Source: Bacteroidales bacterium
GTDB lineage: Bacteria; Bacteroidota; Bacteroidia; Bacteroidales; UBA932
NCBI GenBank assembly: GCA_017550525.1
Contig: JAFZOU010000110.1
Location: forward strand, 1 to 40,112
Direction of reading: 5' to 3'
DNA: 40,112 nt
This document shows positions 1 to 8,775 of this stretch, in pieces (the stretch's first letter is position 1; every line of letters starts with the position of its first letter). The notes under the pieces were generated by a model. It ran no database searches, had not been told where the DNA came from, and saw nothing but the letters and a program-made list of their open reading frames with translations. Made by a program: the position numbers and the translations under genes.

Positions 1-263
1 AAGGGAGGAACCTGCCCGGAACGATCCGCGCCATACGTTTGTCCTCAATTGAGTCTTTTGTTGATGCTTACCATTCGCTCAGAGCCTGGCCGCTCTCTTT
101 GCCCGTCTGAAGATTTTTTTCGATATTTGCATTGGTCGATTCGCTCTCAAATTCAGTCCGGTTTAGTGACAAGTGATACCCGTTTTTTCTGAACCATATT
201 TGAACCACGAACGACTTAACTGATTGATTATCAATTAGATTTATAGACTGCATCGGAAAATGA

Positions 264-292
264 CGGTGTCTTTTAAAGAGACAAAGACACCG
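264..292. repeat. Perfect inverted repeat, possible terminator or operator
   Basis: CGGTGTCTTT at 264-273 is exactly complementary to AAAGACACCG at 283-292, with a 9-base loop. There is no long T run directly after it on either strand, so a rho-independent terminator is possible but not clear. It lies about 110 bases upstream of the efflux promoter. Confidence 0.4.
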
Positions 293-404
293 ATAACCGC
301 GGACAGGATTCTTAGGGCTAAGGTTTCATAGTCTGATTATCCGTTTCAGGCGCCATTTTTCACGTTTCACCCATTATACTCTTTCCTACGCGCGGGTAAA
401 GCGT

Positions 405-412
405 TAGTTTTG
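405..412 (+). promoter_or_regulatory. Bacteroidetes-type -7 element (TAGTTTTG) of efflux operon
   Basis: TAGTTTTG matches the TAnnTTTG consensus of the Bacteroidetes primary sigma factor. A weak -33 candidate (TTTC, 382-385) lies 19 bases upstream. Transcription would start near 418, giving a leader of under 20 bases before the ATG at 436; AGAAAGG just before that ATG may act as a weak ribosome binding site. Confidence 0.5.
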
Positions 413-435
413 CCCCCGTTTTATACAGAAAGGGC

Positions 436-1521
436 ATGAAACGGATTCCTTATTATGTTTTGATGACACTGCTCATGTCTGCCTGCCGGATGCAAAGCGA
501 CGGGCAGGCAGAGTCGGTATCCACATACGAGACAATGACCGTAACCCGGTCTGACATTACCCTTGAGCAGACTTATCCGGCTTCCATCGAAGGACGCCAG
601 AGCATCAGGATCATTCCCAGGGTGGAGGGATACCTGTCTGAAATCAGGATAAAGGAAGGACAACGTGTCCGGAAGGGGCAGGTCCTTTTCGTTATTGACC
701 AGGCCACATACAAGGCCGAAGAAAAAGCCGCCAAGGCCAATGTGGAAGTGGCACAGGCGGGAGTGGAAAGCGCCCAGCTCACCTACGACAGCAGAAAGCA
801 GCTCAGGGATAAGGGTATTGTGTCCGAGTATGACCTCCGGACCGCCGCAACGCAGCTTGCCCTTGCAAAGGCACAGCTGGCTCAGGCCCGGGCACAGTGG
901 GAATCGGCACGGAGTAACCTTTCCTACACAGAACTAACCAGCCCGTCTGACGGGGTCGTGGGCAGCCTCCCCTACCGCAAGGGTGACTTTGTGGGCCCGT
1001 CTACACAGGATGGTCTTACCACTGTGGCCGACAACGCCCAGATGTATGTGTACTTCTCGCTTACAGAAAAGGATGTGATGAGCCGGATTGAAGAGTTTGG
1101 TTCTATGGAGAAGATGATTGCGTCTTTCCCCCCCGTATCCTTGCAGACGCTTGGCGGCGCCACGTATCCGATCGAGGGAAGGCTGGAAAGCATCAGCGGC
1201 GTCGTGGACCGCAGTACCGGCGCCCTGTCGGCCAGGGCCGTTTTCCCCAACCCGGACGGTCGTCTGCTCAGCGGAAGCACCGGACGGCTTACTATCCCCT
1301 ACAGGCTCAGGCAGGCTATAATAATACCCCAGGCGGCAACCTATGAAATACAGGACAAGGTCTATGTCTATAAGGTTGCCCACGGTAAGGCGGAATCGGC
1401 CATAATCACAGTCCTTCCCATTTCCGACGGTCGGCATTATGTTGTGACAGGCGGCCTTTCCGAAGGCGAAACCATTGTCGCAAAGGGCGCTTCTTACGTC
1501 AAGGAGGGACAGCAGATATGA
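436..1521 (+). CDS. RND efflux periplasmic adaptor (membrane fusion lipoprotein)
   Basis: A 361-residue AcrA/MexA-type adaptor that would bridge the inner-membrane RND pump (2837-5932) and the outer-membrane channel (5929-7182). The N-terminus is a lipoprotein signal with lipobox LMSAC, lipidated Cys at residue 17. A biotinyl-lipoyl-like half motif (PRVEGYLSEIRIKEGQRVRKG, around residues 56-76, shown here only as a landmark for the family) is followed by a long Ala/Gln-rich helical hairpin (about 85-155), the second lipoyl half (SPSDGVVGSLPYRKGDFV) and a beta-barrel region. Length is normal for the family. The stop overlaps the next start as ATGA (1518-1521), so translation of the MATE gene is probably coupled. 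Substrate cannot be read from sequence. Family assignment is secure. Confidence 0.93.
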   Translation: MKRIPYYVLMTLLMSACRMQSDGQAESVSTYETMTVTRSDITLEQTYPASIEGRQSIRIIPRVEGYLSEIRIKEGQRVRKGQVLFVIDQATYKAEEKAAKANVEVAQAGVESAQLTYDSRKQLRDKGIVSEYDLRTAATQLALAKAQLAQARAQWESARSNLSYTELTSPSDGVVGSLPYRKGDFVGPSTQDGLTTVADNAQMYVYFSLTEKDVMSRIEEFGSMEKMIASFPPVSLQTLGGATYPIEGRLESISGVVDRSTGALSARAVFPNPDGRLLSGSTGRLTIPYRLRQAIIIPQAATYEIQDKVYVYKVAHGKAESAIITVLPISDGRHYVVTGGLSEGETIVAKGASYVKEGQQI

Positions 1522-2840
1522 ACGAACGCGATTATGGCACAGCCCCTATCCTGAAGTTATTCTTCAGATGCACCGTTCCGGCAATGGTCGGAATGGGATT
1601 CTCTGCCATATACAACATCACTGACGGTATCTTTGTGGGGCACTTCATCGGGCAGGAAGCCCTGGCAGCCGTCAACCTTGTGATGCCGCTCATAATGATC
1701 ATCACCGCCCTTGCCGATATGGTGGCAGCGGGCTCCTCCGTCCGCATTTCCATCCTGCTTGGCCAGGAAAAACGTGAAGAAGCCGGCCGTGTCTTTACAG
1801 TGTGCCTGAAACTGATTATCGGCCTGTCCCTTCTATTCACCCTTGCAGGCTTTTTCCTTGCCGGACCGCTCATCCGTCTTATGGGCGCCGACGGGCTCAC
1901 GGCAGAATATGCCGAAGAGTACCTTCGTGTCTTTGCCCTGTTCATGTGCCCGTGCTGCCTGTATTTTTCAACCGACAATTATCTTCGCGTCTGCGGCAAG
2001 GTAAAGCTCAGCATGACCATAAACATAGTCTGCTCCGTATTGAATATCATCCTTGATGCGGTTCTGATAGTATGGCTCAAGCAAGGCCTTTGGGCGGCAG
2101 CCCTTGCCAGCAGCCTGTCCATGACGGTGGGAGCGGTGTGGTCCCTGATCCCCTTTATCAGGAAGAAACTGCCACTTATTCTGACAAGGGGCAGGATTGC
2201 CGTGAAACAGATAGCCCTTATCCTTACCAACGGTTCTTCCGAGTTCTTCACAAGTATGGCGGGCTCACTGCTTGCGATAATAATAAATGTGATACTTCTC
2301 CGTCTGGGGGGCGCAACGGCTGTCGCAGCAGTAGCCATAGTAGAATATGTTCAGAGCCTGACAGGAATGATCATTTACAGTGCCTCGGACGCTCTTCAGC
2401 CGGCCATCAGCTATTGTTATGGAGCCGGTCTATACAAGCGGATGAAAGATATGCTGAAGACCGTTATGGCTGCCGCTGCCATTCTCTCGCTCATCGCCAT
2501 GGTGTTCCTTTTGACCGCCGGAAGAATTATTCTGCCATTATTCATCAAAGACGGCGATACCGCCCTGTTTGATATGTCCTGGCGGGCAATGCGTTTCTTT
2601 GCGCTGAGTTACCTTGTGAGTTGGATAGAGATGACTCTTGCAGGATACCTTACGGCCCTGGAAAAGCCCTGGCATTCGCTGGTCCTTTCTATTCTGGGGA
2701 CGCTAATCTTCCCCCTGATCTTCCTGGCTATTCTGGTTCCGTTATGGGGTCTGGACGGCGTGTGGATGCTTAATGTAGTCTCAGGAACATACAGCGCCAT
2801 CGTCGCCATAGTCATCGTAAAGATTGTAAAAATCAAATGA
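1518..2840 (+). CDS. MATE-family multidrug/Na+ antiporter
   Basis: A 440-residue polytopic inner-membrane protein with about 12 hydrophobic segments arranged as two homologous halves, typical of MATE (NorM/DinF-like) exporters. The opening (start codon through LKLFFRCTVPAMVGMGFSAIYNI, residues about 12-34) and the segment TDGIFVGHFIGQEALAAVNL (35-54) are hallmark MATE N-terminal sequence. It overlaps both neighbours by ATGA, so it is an integral member of the operon rather than a chance insertion. A MATE pump works alone in the inner membrane and needs neither adaptor nor channel, so its place between adaptor and RND pump is unusual; it may share substrates or regulation with the tripartite pump. 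Confidence 0.92.
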   Translation: MNERDYGTAPILKLFFRCTVPAMVGMGFSAIYNITDGIFVGHFIGQEALAAVNLVMPLIMIITALADMVAAGSSVRISILLGQEKREEAGRVFTVCLKLIIGLSLLFTLAGFFLAGPLIRLMGADGLTAEYAEEYLRVFALFMCPCCLYFSTDNYLRVCGKVKLSMTINIVCSVLNIILDAVLIVWLKQGLWAAALASSLSMTVGAVWSLIPFIRKKLPLILTRGRIAVKQIALILTNGSSEFFTSMAGSLLAIIINVILLRLGGATAVAAVAIVEYVQSLTGMIIYSASDALQPAISYCYGAGLYKRMKDMLKTVMAAAAILSLIAMVFLLTAGRIILPLFIKDGDTALFDMSWRAMRFFALSYLVSWIEMTLAGYLTALEKPWHSLVLSILGTLIFPLIFLAILVPLWGLDGVWMLNVVSGTYSAIVAIVIVKIVKIK

Positions 2841-5800
2841 CAATAAAGAGCTTCATAGACCGCCCGTTGCTTTCCATCGTCATTAACGTGATGGTGGTGG
2901 CGCTGGGCGTGATTGCCCTTTCGCGCCTTCCCATCGAGAAGTATCCGGACATAGCGCCGCCCACCGTATATCTTTGGGCATCCTATCCGGGAGCCAGCGC
3001 CGAGACGGTACAGAAAAGCGTCCTGGCACCGCTTGAGCAGGCCATCAACGGCGTGGACAATATGACATATATGACCTCGTCGGCCAGCAACGGGTCTGCC
3101 TCCATAAGCATTTTCTTCAAACAGGGCACAAATGCCGATATGGCTGCGGTGAACGTTCAGAACCGCGTGGTTCAGGCGCAGGCGATGCTGCCCCAGGAGG
3201 TGCTGCGGTTCGGCGTAAGCGTAGAGAAGCAGCAGCCCGGGCAACTCCGTATCCTGGCCCTTGAGAGCCCCGGCGGCACCTATGACGAGAACTTCCTGAG
3301 CAATTACTTCTACAATAATCTCCGTCCGGAAATCCTCCGCATCCAGGGCGTAGGAAAGGTGGAGGTCTGGGGCGGACAGTATGCCCTGCGCATATGGATG
3401 AATCCGGAGGCGATGATGCGCCACGGAATTGTCCCCAGCGACATTACCGCCCTTATGGAGGAGCAGAACGTGGAAGCCAGCGTTGGCTCAATAGGCGAAA
3501 ATACGGCAAACACCTTTCAGTATAATCTTCGCTACAGCGGCCGCAAGAAAGACGTGACGGAGTTTGAGAACCTTGTTCTTGCAAGCAAGACCTCAGGCGA
3601 GACTCTCCTCCTCAAAGATGTTGCAACCCTTGAATTAGGACAATCAGATTACAGTTATATAAACAGAATTAACGGCCATCCCGGAGTGATGGGAAGTATA
3701 TCCCAAGTATCCGCTTCTAATGCTACCCTTATTAATTTGGAAATCGACAGACTCCTCAGGCGGGTGGAAACCAGCCTCCCGAAGGATATTCGCATCGTAA
3801 CTTTCGACAATACCAACGATTTCCTCTTCGCATCTATCCGGGAGGTCGTTTTTACTCTGATTCTGGCCATACTGCTGGTTCTGGTTGTGGTTTTTCTCTT
3901 CGTGCAGGACTTCCGCGCAACACTTATTCCCGCTCTGGGCATAGTTGTTTCACTCATCGGCACATTTGCCTTTATGGCAGTGGCCGGATTCTCCGTGAAT
4001 ATGCTCACGCTCTTTGCCCTGGTGCTGGTAATAGGTACGGTGGTGGACGACAGTATAGTTGTGGTGGAAGCAGTCCAGGCGCGCTTCGATGCCGGTTACA
4101 GGGATGCGCACAAGGCCACCGCAGATGCTATGAACGGCCTTACCGCAGCGCTTTTCACCACAACGCTGGTTTTTATGGTCATTTTCATCCCGGTGTCCTT
4201 CATCAGCGGTACCGCGGGTATCTTCTACAAGCAGTTCGGCCTCACGATGGCAGTAGCGGTGGGTATTTCTCTTCTGGTGGCCCTGACGCTGGCACCTGCG
4301 CTCTGCGCCCTGATCCTGAAGCCCTCCAATGGCTCCGAAGGCATTGGCGCCCGCATACGCAAAGCCTATCAGGTGTCCTTTGCCGCCATCCTTGGGAGAT
4401 ACATCACCCTTGCGATGGCACTCATTAAGCGGAAATGGATAGCCTGGGTTTCCATCGCAGCCGCCCTTGCCCTGATGGCAGTGCTTATGAGAATTGTCCC
4501 CACAGGCTTTGTTCCCGACGAGGATATGGGATCGCTGTATGTAGACCTGAGCACGCAGCCCGGCCGCACGCTTGAGAGCACGGAAGGAATATTGGTGCGC
4601 GCCAGCGACTGCATCCAGGATATCCCTGAAGTGGAATCCGTGGGTGCTGTAGCGGGCTTCGGCGGGGCCAACAAAGGAATGATCCAGGTACAGCTGAAAC
4701 CATGGAAAGAGCGCCGCGGAAGAGCTCATTCGTCCTGGAGCGTGACGGAGCGCATAAATGCTATCCTTGCCGATGAGAAGGAAGCCGAAAGTATGGCGAT
4801 GTCGCCGGGAATGATAGACGGTTACGGGCGTGGCGGCGGCTTTGAAGTCTCCCTGCTGAACAACGGAGGTGCCGATATCCGCTCTTTCTTTGAGGTAAGC
4901 CAACGTTTTATAGATGCCCTGAACCGGCGTCCGGAGATTTCGGATGCCTATTCCGGCTATGCGGTGGACTATCCGCAGTACCGGCTGGATGTGGATGCCG
5001 CCCGCTGCAAAAAGATGGGGGTCTCCCCTGCCTCCGTACTGAATGAACTGAGTGCGTTCCTTGGAAGCAGTTATGCCTCCAACTTCAACCGCTTCAATAT
5101 GGTCTATCAGGTTACTCTCCAACTGAGGCCCGACGACCGCGCCAGCCTGCAGTCCCTGGACCGGCTGTATGTGCGTTCAGAAGCAGGAGTTATGCTTCCC
5201 GTAAGCCAGTTCATCACGCTCACCAAGGAGTATATGCCTCAGTCCCTGAACCGCTTCAATATGGTAAGCAGCATCGATATCTCCGGTTCAGTGACGTCCG
5301 GAAGCAGCACCGGCAGCGCCATCAAAGCCATCCGCGAAGTGGCGGCAACACAGCTTCCGGTGGGCTATTCCGTAGAGTTTGGCGGCATCACCCGCGAAGA
5401 GAGCCAGACAAGCAGCAATGTGGCGATGATCTTCCTGATTTGCATCGTCTTTGTCTATCTTATCATGGTTGCCCTATACGAGAGCCTCTTCATTCCGCTG
5501 GCCGTAATGCTGGGCGTACCCTTCGGCCTGGCCGGTGCCTTTCTCTTCGCCAGGATCTTCGGGGTTGAAAACAACATCTATCTGCAGGTGGGCCTGCTGA
5601 TGCTCATCGGCCTTCTATCCAAAACTGCCATTCTGCTTACTGAGTATGCCACGAAGTGCCGCCAGGGCGGGATGTCCCTGGTTCAAAGCGCCATGGAGGC
5701 CGCCAAGATGCGTCTGAGACCAATCCTGATGACATCGATGACCATGATCTTCGGCATGCTGCCACTGATGTTCGCTTCCGGTGCCGGGGCAAACGGCAGC

Positions 5801-5932
5801 CGGACAATCGGAGTATGCACCATCGGCGGAATGCTCTTCGGCACCTTGGGCATACTTCTCATTGTCCCTACGCTGTTTGTTTTATTTCAAACCATTCAGG
5901 AACGATTCAAACCACTGGAGGACAAGCAATGA
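2837..5932 (+). CDS. RND multidrug efflux pump, inner-membrane permease (AcrB/HAE-1 type)
   Basis: A 1031-residue pump of the hydrophobe/amphiphile RND family, standard length, built of two repeats each with a periplasmic porter/docking domain. N-terminal motif FIDRPLLSIVINVMVV is typical. The proton-relay residues are present: the Asp pair in GTVVDDSIVVVEA (transmembrane helix 4) and the Lys in LLSKTAILLTEYA (helix 10). It would export drugs, bile salts or similar amphiphiles from periplasm through the adaptor and TolC-like partner encoded beside it. It overlaps the MATE gene (ATGA at 2837-2840) and the channel gene (ATGA at 5929-5932). Only one copy of the GGCCGAT motif that is abundant elsewhere in the window lies in this 3.1-kb gene. 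Confidence 0.95.
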   Translation: MTIKSFIDRPLLSIVINVMVVALGVIALSRLPIEKYPDIAPPTVYLWASYPGASAETVQKSVLAPLEQAINGVDNMTYMTSSASNGSASISIFFKQGTNADMAAVNVQNRVVQAQAMLPQEVLRFGVSVEKQQPGQLRILALESPGGTYDENFLSNYFYNNLRPEILRIQGVGKVEVWGGQYALRIWMNPEAMMRHGIVPSDITALMEEQNVEASVGSIGENTANTFQYNLRYSGRKKDVTEFENLVLASKTSGETLLLKDVATLELGQSDYSYINRINGHPGVMGSISQVSASNATLINLEIDRLLRRVETSLPKDIRIVTFDNTNDFLFASIREVVFTLILAILLVLVVVFLFVQDFRATLIPALGIVVSLIGTFAFMAVAGFSVNMLTLFALVLVIGTVVDDSIVVVEAVQARFDAGYRDAHKATADAMNGLTAALFTTTLVFMVIFIPVSFISGTAGIFYKQFGLTMAVAVGISLLVALTLAPALCALILKPSNGSEGIGARIRKAYQVSFAAILGRYITLAMALIKRKWIAWVSIAAALALMAVLMRIVPTGFVPDEDMGSLYVDLSTQPGRTLESTEGILVRASDCIQDIPEVESVGAVAGFGGANKGMIQVQLKPWKERRGRAHSSWSVTERINAILADEKEAESMAMSPGMIDGYGRGGGFEVSLLNNGGADIRSFFEVSQRFIDALNRRPEISDAYSGYAVDYPQYRLDVDAARCKKMGVSPASVLNELSAFLGSSYASNFNRFNMVYQVTLQLRPDDRASLQSLDRLYVRSEAGVMLPVSQFITLTKEYMPQSLNRFNMVSSIDISGSVTSGSSTGSAIKAIREVAATQLPVGYSVEFGGITREESQTSSNVAMIFLICIVFVYLIMVALYESLFIPLAVMLGVPFGLAGAFLFARIFGVENNIYLQVGLLMLIGLLSKTAILLTEYATKCRQGGMSLVQSAMEAAKMRLRPILMTSMTMIFGMLPLMFASGAGANGSRTIGVCTIGGMLFGTLGILLIVPTLFVLFQTIQERFKPLEDKQ

Positions 5933-7182
5933 ATAACAATCGCCTGATATTGTTGATACTGTTTTTAGTGGGCACAATTGCCTCGGCACAGCCTTCAGAA
6001 ACGCTCCACTGGCGGGAAGTGTTCACGGACCCGCAGCTCTCGGCCCTGATTGACACGGCTTTGGCGCACAATACGGACCTTCGCACCGCATCCTTTCGTG
6101 TGGAGCAGGCCGATGCATCTCTCAGGATGTCCAGGCTTTCCATCCTGCCGTCGCTCTCAGTTGGAGGAGAAGGGTCCTTCATCAAAGAGAAAGGGTCCAA
6201 GGCTGCCTTCACATTCAGCCTGCCGGTGCGCCTGCAATGGGAGGTGAGCCTTTCCGGACGTTATTTCGCAGGGAATAAAGCAGCTGAAAGCCTGCTGTGG
6301 AGCGCTGAGGAAACTGAACGGGCGGCACGTCTTCAACTTGTAGCCGCCGTAGCCAGCCAGTACTACACGCTGCTTATTCTGGACGAAGAACTATCCATCA
6401 CCCGGGAAGGCCTGGAGAATGCCAGAAGGACCGTGGAAGTGATTGAAGCCATGAAGGAAGTGGGATTGCAGAATGAGGCGGCCGTAGCCCAGGCCCGTAC
6501 GGCCATGCTCAGTACGGCGGCGTCGGAAAAGACACTCCGGCAGCAGATTGTGGCTGCAGAAAGCGCGATGATGCTCCTTTTGGGAGAGCGGCGGGACAGC
6601 ATTTCCCGCAGCGGATACATCCCTGAGACGCTGCCGATGGATTACTCGGCCGGAATTCCACTGGAAACCCTTTCCCGGCGTCCTGATGTAAAGGCGGCGG
6701 AATGGGCCCTCCGTGCTTCTACGGCGCAGACGGATGTAGCCCGCTCGGCCTTCTATCCAACGCTTAGCATCACGGCTTCTTTCAATCTCCTGGACATGCT
6801 TACGGAAGCGGTGGGATCCCTGGTACAGCCGCTTTTCAATCTTGGCCGGAACAAAGGGAACCTGCGCATTGCCAAAGCCGAACAGGAGGCTTCGCTGGCC
6901 GCTTTCAGCCAGACACTCCTTGTAGCGGGTACAGAACTTCGGGACGCCCTGTCGGCCTGCCGCTTCAGCGGGGAACGCCTCTCACTCCGGGAACAGGAGG
7001 TGGAGGCTGCCACAAAAGCCTGCGAGGCTTCATCGGCCCTGATGCAAAACGGCAGCGCAACCTATCTGGAGGTATTATCGGCCCAGGCGGCCATCCTCGA
7101 GTCCCGCCTTTCCCGTGCAGCCGACCACCTGGACCTCCTGCAAGGTCAGATTAACCTATATAAAGCGCTGGGAGGAAATTAA
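5929..7182 (+). CDS. TolC/OprM-like outer-membrane efflux channel
   Basis: A 417-residue outer-membrane factor. I start it at 5929 because that ATG overlaps the pump stop and is followed by a good signal peptide (NNNRLILLILFLVGTIASAQ, cleaved after SAQ); the frame itself opens further upstream inside the pump gene. Two related coiled repeats rich in Ala, Glu and Leu (about 45-215 and 240-410) are the OEP domains, with the family signature LSRRPDVKAAEWALRAS and PLFNLGRNKGNL. It is somewhat shorter than OprM-type channels and has no obvious lipobox. It completes the tripartite pump. The next gene starts 24 bases later behind its own promoter. Confidence 0.9.
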   Translation: MNNNRLILLILFLVGTIASAQPSETLHWREVFTDPQLSALIDTALAHNTDLRTASFRVEQADASLRMSRLSILPSLSVGGEGSFIKEKGSKAAFTFSLPVRLQWEVSLSGRYFAGNKAAESLLWSAEETERAARLQLVAAVASQYYTLLILDEELSITREGLENARRTVEVIEAMKEVGLQNEAAVAQARTAMLSTAASEKTLRQQIVAAESAMMLLLGERRDSISRSGYIPETLPMDYSAGIPLETLSRRPDVKAAEWALRASTAQTDVARSAFYPTLSITASFNLLDMLTEAVGSLVQPLFNLGRNKGNLRIAKAEQEASLAAFSQTLLVAGTELRDALSACRFSGERLSLREQEVEAATKACEASSALMQNGSATYLEVLSAQAAILESRLSRAADHLDLLQGQINLYKALGGN

Positions 7183-7186
7183 TTTG

Positions 7187-7194
7187 TATCTTTG
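7187..7194 (+). promoter_or_regulatory. -7 element (TATCTTTG) of the kinase/regulator unit
   Basis: TATCTTTG is a perfect TAnnTTTG match placed just after the channel gene stop, 11 bases before the kinase ATG at 7206. It suggests the sensor/regulator pair is transcribed separately from the efflux operon, with a very short leader. Confidence 0.55.
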
Positions 7195-7205
7195 CAGACG
7201 GTACC

Positions 7206-8005
7206 ATGAAAACGCGACGCATCATACACAGCATCCTGCTGGTCCTTGCCCTTGCGGCACTGGGCCTTCTCTTCTACTATGCCATCTGGATCCTTACGGA
7301 CGGCAGTTTCCGGCAGGAAGTCCAGCAGGGATGGCCTTTCAGCACCTGGGAAACGCTGGTGGGCTATACCGCCAGCTGCCTTTTCACCACCGTAGTGACG
7401 CTTTATTACTGGCGTTCCCGGGAAAAGGCGGAAAAAGAGCGTGACAAATTCCGTCTACAGGCGCTGGAGAACCAGCTGAGCCCTCATTTCGTATTCAACA
7501 ACTTCAGCATCCTGGCCGATTTAATTTAATAGAAGTGAATCCCCAAAAAGCATCGGCCTACCTTATGGACCTCTCCAAGGTGTACCGCTATACGCTGTCC
7601 CACCTGGACCACAATACGGTGAGCCTGCAGGAAGAACTGGACTTCCTTGAACGGTACCTTGCCCTCCTGCAGGAGCGCTTCGGAGATGGAATCAAGGTCC
7701 GGATTGCACCGGAAGTAGCCTATTTGAACGGATCGGTACCTCCAGCCACCCTTCAGATGCTCATAGAAAACGCAATCAAGCATAACGAGCACACCCGGGA
7801 GAATCCTCTGGAAGTGTATATTACAGCCGTTTGGAACGGCATCTGCGTAAGCAACCCAAAGCGTCTTCTCCAGAAAGCAGAATCCACCTCCGTGGGCCAG
7901 CATAATATAGTGGAACGCTACCGCCTTCTGACGCGCAAAAGAGTCCGCATCGAAGAGACTGACAGTAATTACAGTGTAACCATCCCTCTTCTTCCTGCCA
8001 AATGA
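7206..8005 (+). pseudogene. LytS-type sensor histidine kinase, frameshifted by a 5-bp tandem duplication
   Basis: Two open frames together make one kinase. The first (7206-7529) has two membrane helices, a short coiled coil and the H-box QLSPHFVFNNF with the phospho-acceptor His94. The second (7535-8005, GTG start) carries the ATP-binding N-box LIENAIKHN and the C-terminus of the His_kinase (PF06580) family. Between them the sequence reads GAT-TTAAT-TTAAT-AGAAGTG. Deleting one TTAAT copy restores a single 264-residue frame reading LADLIEVNPQKAS, exactly what this family shows at that point. As written the first part stops at 7527-7529. It could be a recent pseudogene, a phase-variable switch or an assembly error; translation of both halves with restart at GTG 7535 is also possible. 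It overlaps the regulator gene by ATGA (8002-8005). Confidence 0.85.
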
Positions 8006-8775
8006 TAAGAGTCTTGATCATAGAAGACGAGCAAAGCAGCGCCCAGCGCCTGAAACGCCTGCTGGAGGCCTCAGCCATTTCCTGCAAGGTCATCGGAATG
8101 GTGGAAAGCAATGCTGAGGCCAAGGCTTTCTTCGCCGGGGAGCATCCCGCCATCGATCTTATCCTTTCCGACATCCAGTTAGGAGACGGCCTCAGCTTTG
8201 AGACGCTCCGCTGCGCCCCGGCCCATATTCCCGTCATATTCACCACTGCATACGACCAGTACGCCGTACAGGCATTCAAGTTCAACGGCCTGGATTATCT
8301 GCTGAAGCCCGTTGAAGAGGCCGATTTACAAACCGCCCTGGAAAAGGTCGGCAGTGCCCGCAGTGAGACAGCCGCCACAAGCACGGACGCCATCGCCCGC
8401 CTCCTGGATACCCTGGGCAAAGGCGCCATCCATTACCGGGAGCGTTTTTTGATCCCTCATAAGGCCGATGAATACCTCATTGTGCCGTCCGGCGATGTAA
8501 GTCATATAGCAATCAAGGACGGTGTGGTCGTGCTTTATACTCATTCGGGAAATGCCTTTCCCCTGGGAATGACACTGGAGGAAGCGGAAACCCAGTTGGA
8601 CCCTCGGCGCTTCCTGCGCGCAAACCGCCAGTATATCATCAACGCCGCCGCAGTGGAAAAACTGTCGGCCTGGTTCCAGGGGAAAATACGTATTTTCCTC
8701 AAGGGATACCCCGATGAAGAAATCATAGTAAGCAAGGACAAGGCTACCGCTGTCAAGCGCTGGCTGGATTCCTGA
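8002..8775 (+). CDS. LytTR-family DNA-binding response regulator
   Basis: A 257-residue regulator. Residues 1-120 are a receiver domain with the acidic pair in IIEDEQ, the phospho-acceptor Asp in LILSDIQLGDG, the conserved Thr of FTTAYDQYAVQAF and the Lys of LLKPVEEADL. Residues about 150-255 are a LytTR DNA-binding domain, with the typical RRFLRANRQYIINAAAV segment. It is the natural partner of the kinase just upstream, with which it shares an ATGA overlap. The neighbouring efflux operon is the obvious candidate target, though no binding repeats can be pointed to. Its last 23 bases overlap the convergent aldolase gene. Confidence 0.92.
   Translation: MIRVLIIEDEQSSAQRLKRLLEASAISCKVIGMVESNAEAKAFFAGEHPAIDLILSDIQLGDGLSFETLRCAPAHIPVIFTTAYDQYAVQAFKFNGLDYLLKPVEEADLQTALEKVGSARSETAATSTDAIARLLDTLGKGAIHYRERFLIPHKADEYLIVPSGDVSHIAIKDGVVVLYTHSGNAFPLGMTLEEAETQLDPRRFLRANRQYIINAAAVEKLSAWFQGKIRIFLKGYPDEEIIVSKDKATAVKRWLDS

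Larger units (their letters stand above)
1..435. other. Gene-free leader region upstream of the efflux operon
   Basis: No open frame here has a recognisable product. The longest, a 61-codon frame on the minus strand (68-253), matches no family I know and has no clear start signal. The stretch is more AT-rich than its flanks. It contains a perfect 10-bp inverted repeat (264-273 and 283-292) and, at its right end, the promoter of the efflux operon. It could be the tail of a decayed gene or the edge of an insertion, but nothing visible proves that. Confidence 0.5.

Noticed and set aside
68-253. 61-codon minus-strand open frame at the left edge
   Set aside because: No recognisable family, no promoter or initiation signal, and composition unlike the coding genes. 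Could be the remnant of a gene but cannot be supported.
3950-5122. Long 390-codon open frame antisense to the RND pump, and similar long antisense frames at 2609-3424 and 13652-14401
   Set aside because: They lie opposite strongly recognisable genes and show low-complexity residue patterns typical of mirrored codons (His, Gly and Arg rich). GC-rich third positions explain their length.
7527-7540. Programmed ribosomal frameshift in the kinase gene
   Set aside because: There is no slippery heptamer with a downstream structure, and stops interrupt the region; the exact 5-bp duplication explains the break more simply.
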